NCBI GenBank assembly: GCA_026982255.1
Contig: JALSHL010000275.1
Coordinates: forward strand, 1-9,583
Direction: 5' to 3'
DNA from: Paracoccaceae bacterium
Lineage (GTDB): Bacteria; Pseudomonadota; Alphaproteobacteria; Rhodobacterales; Rhodobacteraceae
DNA length: 9,583 bases
A program made the translations under genes and the position numbers. Of the stretch, positions 6,507 to 9,583 are shown one piece after another; the first letter of the stretch is position 1, and every line of letters begins with the position of its first letter. The notes under the pieces are model-generated. The model made no database searches. It was not told the origin of the DNA and worked only from the letters and a program-made list of their open reading frames with translations.

Positions 6507-7298
6507 ATGACTCGTATCGACAGCAAATTCGCGGCGTTGAAGGCCGAGGGAAAATCGGCCTTTGTGTCCTTTGTCATGGCGGGCGATCCCGACTATGATG
6601 CCTCGCTCGAACTGGTGCGGGGGTTGCCGGCGGCGGGGGTCGATGTGATCGAGCTGGGCATGCCGTTCACCGACCCGATGGCCGACGGTCCGGCGATCCA
6701 GCTGGCAGGGCAGCGGGCGCTGGATGCCGGGATGACGCTGGAGCGGGTGTTGCAGATGGTGCGGGATTTTCGCGCCGGCGACGACAGCACGCCGATTGTG
6801 CTGATGGGCTATTACAATCCGATCTATTCCAAAGGCGTCGAGCATTTTCTGGCCGAGGCGAAAGAGGCCGGTGTTGACGGGCTGATCGTCGTGGACCTGC
6901 CTCCGGAGGAGGACAGCGAACTGTGCATTCCGGCGCTGGCGGCGGGGATCGATTTCATCCGTCTGACCACGCCGACGACGGATGACAAGCGGCTGCCGAA
7001 GGTGATGCAGAATACCTCGGGCTTTATCTATTACGTTTCGGTTACCGGCACGACGGGCGCAGCGGCGGCGGATGCCTCGGCCGTGGCGCCGGAGGTGGCG
7101 CGGATCAAGGCGGCGACAGACCTGCCGGTTTGCGTGGGATTCGGCATCAACACGCCCGAGGCGGCGCAATCCATTGCAGGGATTGCCGACGGGGCGGTGG
7201 TCGGCACCGCGATCATCAAAGAAATGGCCGCGGGCAAGCCGGTGGCCGAGGTGCTGGAGTTCGTCAAAAGCCTCGCCGACGGCGCGCATCGCGGGTAA
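6507..7298 (+). CDS. trpA: Tryptophan synthase alpha subunit
   Basis: TrpA cleaves indole-3-glycerol phosphate to indole and glyceraldehyde 3-phosphate, and the indole is channelled to TrpB. The 263-residue protein is full length. Catalytic Glu49 (VIELGMPFTDP) and Asp60 (MADGPAIQ) fall at the same numbers as in the Salmonella enzyme. Tyr175 is in the conserved FIYYVSVTGTTG (173-184). Phosphate-binding loops GFGI (211-214) and VGTAII (232-237) are intact. The ATG at 6507 has GGAGGG (6496-6501) at 5-base spacing, and an ATG at 6502 stops after two codons. trpB and trpF are not adjacent, so trpA is its own unit here, divergent from ychF and converging on the dipeptidase with a 14-bp gap and no visible terminator. 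Confidence 0.97.
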   Translation: MTRIDSKFAALKAEGKSAFVSFVMAGDPDYDASLELVRGLPAAGVDVIELGMPFTDPMADGPAIQLAGQRALDAGMTLERVLQMVRDFRAGDDSTPIVLMGYYNPIYSKGVEHFLAEAKEAGVDGLIVVDLPPEEDSELCIPALAAGIDFIRLTTPTTDDKRLPKVMQNTSGFIYYVSVTGTTGAAAADASAVAPEVARIKAATDLPVCVGFGINTPEAAQSIAGIADGAVVGTAIIKEMAAGKPVAEVLEFVKSLADGAHRG

Positions 7299-7312
7299 GG
7301 CCCCGTCCGCAT

Positions 7313-8467
7313 TCATCCCGCCTGCGTTGTCTCCATCACCCGAAGCACGTTGCCGCCCATGATTTTGGCAAGGGTTTCGTCGGAATACCCCCGTTTCATC
7401 AAAGCTCCGACAACCAGCGGCATCTTGCGATAGGTTTCCAGAACAGGCTTGTAATTGGCGTCCATATCGGACCCCATGGCCACATGGTCTTCGCCCACGG
7501 TTTCCACCAGAAAATCAATCCGGTCGATGAATTCCGCCAGCGTGGTTTCCCCGATACCGACGGGCCATGCCCCGATATAGCCGCCGGTGCCGGCAATCGC
7601 CTGTGCCACATCGCGGTCGATGAAACGCGGGTTTTGCAATGCGTCCGTATTGATATGGGTATGGGTAATGACAACGGGTTTTGTGGCCACTGAAACCGCG
7701 TCAAGAACGGTTTGTTCCGACGCATGCGACAGATCCGGGACGATACCGACACCGTTCATGGCCTGCACGACCTCGCGCCCGAAACCGGTCAGTCCGCGAT
7801 TGCCGATTTCCCCGGTCATAATATCGCCCAGCGTATTGTTATGATAATGCACCAGTGTCAGCATACGCACGCCGTCGTCAAATACCTGTTGCAGACGGGT
7901 CAAATCCTGATCCAGAAAATCCGCCCCCTCCATGGCCAGAATCATACCGATCCTGCCTGCCGCCTTGGCGGCGCGCACGTCCGCGGCGGTGCGACAGATA
8001 GCGGCTTTTCCGGCCACCTCGATTGCTTGCAGGTCGGCAATCTGCCGACGATAGCTTTCCCAGGCTTCGCCAGGAGCAAATTCGCGCTCCGGAATCAGCC
8101 CGCTATCGCCCAGCGTCAGCAACTGGATATCGGCAACGCCGTTGAATACGGCTCCGTCAACTCCGCCGGCGCGCATATCGGAGAGGGTGCGGCCTTCGAA
8201 AGTGCCTCCAAGAAGCTTGTAGAGCTTGATCTTGAAGCTGAGGTTTTCGGCGCTTTTCAAGAAGGTTCGTCCCGGGTGGGCGTGGCTGTCCACAATCGGA
8301 TTGGACGCCATAAAAGCACGCGCGGTGGCCATTTCGGCGTCGCTCAGGGTGAACCCAACCGCAGGCGGGTCAGGATGCAGTATCGGGCGAAGGCCAAACC
8401 AGTACCCCACCGCCCCCAGTCCCAAAAGCGCTCCACCGCCAATCACGAGTTTCCGCCGCGTTCCCAT
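7313..8467 (-). CDS. Membrane-anchored or Tat-exported M19-type dipeptidase
   Basis: This 384-residue protein is related to renal (membrane) dipeptidase, a zinc metallopeptidase of the amidohydrolase fold. The motifs run in order: DSHAHPG (60-66), MEGAD (179-183, bridging Glu180), LVHYHNN (205-211), PDLSHAS (244-250, His248), ITHTHIN (267-273, His269) and GSDMDAN (332-338). The first motif is HxH (His62, His64), whereas characterised M19 enzymes have HxD, so substrate or metal details may differ. The N-terminus TRRKLVIGGG plus a hydrophobic stretch (7-26) looks like a Tat-type signal or an uncleaved anchor, placing the enzyme in the periplasm. The ATG at 8467 has GGGAGG 7 bases upstream. Base composition is less GC-rich than its neighbours. 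The 157-bp gap upstream holds no gene, clear terminator or confident promoter. Confidence 0.88.
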   Translation of the reverse strand: MGTRRKLVIGGGALLGLGAVGYWFGLRPILHPDPPAVGFTLSDAEMATARAFMASNPIVDSHAHPGRTFLKSAENLSFKIKLYKLLGGTFEGRTLSDMRAGGVDGAVFNGVADIQLLTLGDSGLIPEREFAPGEAWESYRRQIADLQAIEVAGKAAICRTAADVRAAKAAGRIGMILAMEGADFLDQDLTRLQQVFDDGVRMLTLVHYHNNTLGDIMTGEIGNRGLTGFGREVVQAMNGVGIVPDLSHASEQTVLDAVSVATKPVVITHTHINTDALQNPRFIDRDVAQAIAGTGGYIGAWPVGIGETTLAEFIDRIDFLVETVGEDHVAMGSDMDANYKPVLETYRKMPLVVGALMKRGYSDETLAKIMGGNVLRVMETTQAG

Positions 8468-8624
8468 ATGTAAACCTCCCGTTTTTGTGGGCAGCCGGTT
8501 ACATCTCTGGTCTTCCGTCCATATCCCCTACTGGATACGCAGCCTGCCAGACACCACCCCAGCCGCACCTTGTCGCGCAAGCAGACATTCAAGTTATACA
8601 AAAATCAATCTTCAGGATGTAGAC

Positions 8625-9245
8625 CTATTTGATCCCTGCCGCTTTCAACCGTTTTTCCAGCGCCTCGACGTCGCCGGTGAAATGGTGGACCTGCCAGCCG
8701 CAGGCGTCCGCGGTTTCGCAGTTGTCGGCGCAGTCGTCGATCAGGAGCAGGTCTTCGGGTTCTACCGACAGCTCGTCGGAAATCATGTCGAAGAAACCCT
8801 CCTCCGGTTTGGCGACGCCCATCAGCCCCGAGGCGAAGATGCGGTCTACACGGTCCTCGAATCCCAGATCGGCGGCGATGAACTGGGTGCGCATAGCCTC
8901 GTTGTTGGTGCCCAGCACATTGCGGAAATTGGCGGCGCGGGCGCGGTTCAGCAGGGCGAGCATGCGTTCGTCGAGGTTGTAATCCTCCTGAAACCAGAAA
9001 TCGAGGATGTTGCGCAGATCGCCAAGATAACCCACCGTTCCGGCCCAGTCGGCCAGCACGTCGAGCAGGCTCATCTCGCCAATGATCACATCGTGAAAAC
9101 GGTCGTTGAAGACGATTTCCGAGAATGTCTCGATCGAATGGCCGAACTCCGCCTCGAACCCGTCCTGCCATGTGTAGCGGCCGTCGACAGTATTGCGGTT
9201 CAGGACTCCGTCGAAATCCCAGACGATGGTATCTATTGTTGTCAT
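8625..9245 (-). CDS. HAD-superfamily (subfamily IA) hydrolase
   Basis: This 206-residue cytoplasmic phosphatase or dehalogenase-like enzyme has all HAD motifs: motif I DFDGVLN with nucleophile Asp10 and acid/base Asp12, motif II Thr113 (VLGTNNE), motif III Lys146 (GVAKPEEGFF), and motif IV IDDCADN with Asp170/Asp171. A helical cap lies between motifs I and II (about 18-95), as in subfamily IA. The Asp at +2 favours a phosphatase over a haloacid dehalogenase, but the substrate cannot be told from sequence. ATG 9245 was chosen because AGAGGA lies 6 bases upstream and motif I then sits near the N-terminus as usual. The frame is open further upstream (to 9401) but that part looks non-coding. It is divergent from lldD, with no terminator hairpin seen downstream. 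Confidence 0.92.
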   Translation of the reverse strand: MTTIDTIVWDFDGVLNRNTVDGRYTWQDGFEAEFGHSIETFSEIVFNDRFHDVIIGEMSLLDVLADWAGTVGYLGDLRNILDFWFQEDYNLDERMLALLNRARAANFRNVLGTNNEAMRTQFIAADLGFEDRVDRIFASGLMGVAKPEEGFFDMISDELSVEPEDLLLIDDCADNCETADACGWQVHHFTGDVEALEKRLKAAGIK

Positions 9246-9316
9246 GCCAAATCCTCTTGCTTCCCTTTGCATATCGTCATTATGTCGGAAATGAAAAGGG
9301 GAATGCCGCCGGTGGA

Positions 9317-9344
9317 TTGCATTGCCCCGCCAAACCGGTAAACA
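9317..9344 (+). promoter_or_regulatory. Weak candidate promoter for lldD with flanking CCGGT motifs
   Basis: TTGCAT (9317-9322) and TAAACA (9339-9344) are spaced by 16 bases, which would give a leader of about 27 bases before ATG 9378. CCGGT occurs at 9309-9313 and 9335-9339, and in inverted form (ACCGG) at 9334-9338 and 9351-9355, so possible operator half-sites surround the boxes. The matches are weak and no known LldR-type operator was recognised with confidence. Confidence 0.2.
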
Positions 9345-9377
9345 AAACGGACCGGAACAGCCATTGCGAGGCCAGCC

Positions 9378-9583
9378 ATGCCGATCATCACCAATATCCA
9401 AGACCTGAAAACGCTGTATAAACGCCGCGTGCCTAAAATGTTCTATGACTACGCCGAAAGCGGGTCATGGAGCGAGCAGACGTTTCGCGAGAACTCCTCG
9501 GATTTTGCCGAGATCCATCTGCGCCAGAAGGTGGCGGTGGATATGTCGGGGCGCTCCACCGCCAGCACCATGGTCGGGCAGGA
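9378..9583 (+). CDS. lldD: FMN-dependent L-lactate dehydrogenase, N-terminal part (runs off right edge)
   Basis: The first 68 codons are present. The protein begins MPIITNIQDLKTLYKRRVPK and continues with MFYDYAESGSWSEQTF (residues 21-36) and further on IHLRQKVAVDMSGRSTASTMVGQ (split about 46-68). This matches the start of the alpha-hydroxy-acid oxidase family (LldD, lactate to pyruvate, electrons to the respiratory chain), with the conserved YDYAxSGSW segment that lines the FMN site. The membrane-associated enzyme is normally about 385 residues, so roughly four fifths lies beyond the window. The ATG at 9378 has GAGG (9368-9371) at 6-base spacing. The catalytic His/Arg residues are outside the window, so activity cannot be judged. 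Another family member (e.g. glycolate or mandelate oxidising) is less likely given the N-terminus. Confidence 0.92.
   Translation, partial: MPIITNIQDLKTLYKRRVPKMFYDYAESGSWSEQTFRENSSDFAEIHLRQKVAVDMSGRSTASTMVGQ

Noticed and set aside
7299..7312. Terminator between trpA and the dipeptidase gene
   Set aside because: The 14-bp gap has no inverted repeat or T-run.
5922..7316. 464-codon minus-strand frame spanning trpA and part of ychF
   Set aside because: It crosses two recognisable genes and their regulatory gap, and its translation is low-complexity basic sequence.
9246..9401. N-terminal extension of the HAD hydrolase frame
   Set aside because: The extended peptide would run across the promoter region and into lldD. 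HAD motif I is expected near the N-terminus, and ATG 9245 has AGAGGA upstream.
1..9583. tRNA, rRNA, CRISPR, insertion sequence or prophage features
   Set aside because: No cloverleaf, regularly spaced repeats, transposase motif or terminal inverted repeats were seen on either strand.

Overview
The window is GC-rich, densely packed DNA. Its gene content points to an alphaproteobacterium of the order Rhodobacterales (Roseobacter/Rhodobacter type). The clues are the coupled ycjX-DUF697 pair, trpA without trpB or trpF beside it, an RTX-type calcium-binding protein next to truA, and an lldD start typical of that order. The assignment comes from protein features read by eye, not from a search.

Layout from left to right. 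A minus-strand membrane protein start (1-157, DUF2339-like) runs off the left edge. Divergent from it is a 55-residue single-span membrane protein (254-421, +), which meets tail to tail the minus-strand pair ycjX (1404-2822) and DUF697/TIGR01620 (418-1407). Divergent from ycjX is truA (2919-3692, +), whose 3' end overlaps by 14 bp a minus-strand secreted-type protein with a predicted seven-blade propeller and RTX repeats (3679-5178). Next come the ribosome-associated ATPase gene ychF (5276-6373, -) and, divergent from it, trpA (6507-7298, +). trpA converges on a membrane-anchored M19-type dipeptidase (7313-8467, -). A HAD-family hydrolase follows (8625-9245, -). Divergent from it is the start of lldD, an FMN-dependent L-lactate dehydrogenase (9378 to the right edge, +).

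Most of the window is core metabolism and housekeeping: tRNA pseudouridylation, tryptophan synthesis, a translation-associated ATPase and lactate oxidation. Apart from the ycjX-DUF697 pair, the genes look like separate transcription units. Strand alternates repeatedly, convergent 3' ends touch or overlap, and every divergent gap is about 95-135 bp. No gap exceeds 160 bp. No tRNA, rRNA, CRISPR array, insertion sequence, integrase or phage gene was seen.

I did not find a clearly new multi-gene system. The items most worth a second look are the propeller-RTX protein, the dipeptidase with an HxH instead of HxD metal motif and lower GC, the uncharacterised 55-residue protein with paired direct repeats in its promoter region, and mutually exclusive hairpins upstream of trpA.
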